A DNA stretch of 64,000 bases from Clostridiales bacterium (GTDB taxonomy: Bacteria; Bacillota; Clostridia; Oscillospirales; Oscillospiraceae). Within the stretch, counting starts at the first letter, position 1, and each line of letters starts with the position of its first letter. Position numbers and translations under genes: made by a program. Shown here one piece after another: positions 63,461-64,000 of this stretch. The notes under the pieces are model-generated. The model was not told where the DNA came from. It saw nothing but the letters and a program-made list of their open reading frames with translations, and did not search any database. The stretch lies in assembly GCA_902362775.1 (NCBI GenBank), contig CABIXV010000002.1:187679-251678 (forward strand), written 5' to 3'.

Positions 63461-63510
63461 GAGCATCCGTGCAGAGGAATCAGAAAAAACTTATCTCCGC
63501 ACGGATGCTC
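63461..63510 (-). terminator. terminator of the partial upstream gene
   Basis: Stem GAGCATCCGTGC / GCACGGATGCTC with additional pairs and a 20-base loop; on the minus strand it is followed by TTATTTTCTT. It separates the partial gene at 63554-64000 from cyuA. Confidence 0.75.
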
Positions 63511-63553
63511 GTCATGGTCTCCCGATTCTAATCATCTTCACGCTGGTTGTATG

Positions 63554-64000
63554 TTAATTGCATTGGGGGGCGAGTCCTAGCTCTTGGAATAGCGGTTGGT
63601 AAAAGAAACAGTCCATAGCTTCTTTCAGCCCATTTTTTCCATAAATATCCCACATAGGCTCCTTAGAAGAATCTGCTTCCAGCGGGTAATTTCTGGAAAA
63701 GAAATCAATTGTGAGCGGTTGGCCTTGCTCTTTTGCAGACTGTTTCAACCGTTCCGCTGCATCTTTTTCCATATTTTGTAAGCCCTCACGTATGGCATCC
63801 ATAGCCTGCTCTCCCAGTTGTGCAAGTGCTGTAGTGGCAATATGAGAATAGAGTTTAATGAATAGCGTACCAAATCCGGCCTTTCCATATGCCTGCTTCA
63901 GTTCACTCGTAGGTCCGGTATAACAGGGATCATACTCCTCAAAGCAAACAGGCTTTAAGTCTTCCGGGAGATTCTCTGGGCGCAGAATGACATTGAATGC
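63554..64000 (-). CDS. partial gene, possibly aminothiazoline-carboxylate hydrolase-like
   Basis: The frame is open to the window edge (149 residues visible, 5' end missing); an internal ATG at 63802 is not the true start. The visible part begins AFNVILRPENLPEDLKPVCF, then DPCYTGPTSELKQAYGKAG, a helix with ALAQLGEQAMDAIREGLQNM and a C-terminal YGKNGLKEAMDCFFYQPLF. The layout vaguely resembles the L-2-amino-thiazoline-4-carboxylate hydrolase group, which would yield cysteine and fit the neighbours, but this is a weak guess. Confidence 0.5.
   Translation of the reverse strand, partial: AFNVILRPENLPEDLKPVCFEEYDPCYTGPTSELKQAYGKAGFGTLFIKLYSHIATTALAQLGEQAMDAIREGLQNMEKDAAERLKQSAKEQGQPLTIDFFSRNYPLEADSSKEPMWDIYGKNGLKEAMDCFFYQPLFQELGLAPQCN

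Noticed and set aside
1..64000. CRISPR arrays, tRNA or rRNA genes, complete insertion sequences
   Set aside because: No regularly spaced repeats, cloverleaf or rRNA-like sequence, and no intact transposase or integrase frame was recognised.

Overview
The window looks like a chromosomal segment of a fairly GC-rich anaerobic Firmicute, probably a gut clostridium of the Oscillospiraceae type (Flavonifractor / Lawsonibacter / Pseudoflavonifractor-like). This is inferred from AGGAGG-type ribosome binding sites before almost every gene, a type III glutamine synthetase beside a type I enzyme and an ANTAR protein, ECF and TRAP transporters, and AT-rich promoters in a GC-rich background. No rRNA, tRNA or CRISPR array was seen.

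Region 1 (1-18.8 kb, + strand) is a tightly packed run of about 19 genes that look like immunity proteins against polymorphic or contact-dependent toxins, with no recognisable toxin, secretion gene or transposase. Recognisable families are DUF2185/Imm33, SMI1/KNR4 (SUKH), DUF4261, SUFU-like, DUF4253, CbrC/UPF0167, Imm32-like, WGR, SF0329-like and barstar. The centrepiece is a 2402-residue protein in which at least five immunity-type domains are strung together with three TPR-like blocks. A 3' vestige of a further DUF4253 gene and two AT-rich intruder genes suggest gene turnover. The array ends at hairpins near 18.82-18.96 kb.

Region 2 (19.2-26.3 kb): a macrodomain hydrolase (-), then a two-component system and an ABC system whose membrane subunit is fused to an M1-type metallopeptidase.

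Region 3 (26.4-40.3 kb): a minus-strand run glnN-asnB-carA-purC-purA-purB-pyrG-purF, that is, glutamine synthesis followed by genes that mostly spend glutamine on nucleotides and asparagine. A consensus promoter followed at once by a terminator-like hairpin precedes glnN, which suggests attenuation. Divergently, a type I glnA is followed by an ANTAR protein with a degenerate receiver domain. A truncated GMP synthase without a usable glutaminase domain lies at 45.6-46.9 kb.

Region 4 (40.3-48.9 kb): a ferredoxin-type DUF362 protein behind a MerR-type promoter with a 19-bp spacer, a TGS/uridine-kinase-like protein, an arsR-permease-thioredoxin module with two palindromic operators, guaA, and an ECF S-component plus P1 peptidase pair. 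Short coding relics suggest mobile element activity around the arsR module.

Region 5 (49.2-59.2 kb): a CdaR-type regulator and a TRAP transporter followed by a class II aldolase, a zinc alcohol dehydrogenase, a D-2-hydroxyacid dehydrogenase and two FGGY kinases. It looks like a catabolic operon for a sugar acid or polyol whose substrate cannot be read from sequence. Region 6 (59.2-60.9 kb) is a gene graveyard: a decayed sensor/AraC-type regulator and the 5' part of a probable group II intron. Region 7 (60.9-64 kb, - strand) holds an M20 amidohydrolase, a CyuA-type cysteine desulfidase and a partial upstream gene, possibly for use of N-acyl-cysteine or a related thiol.
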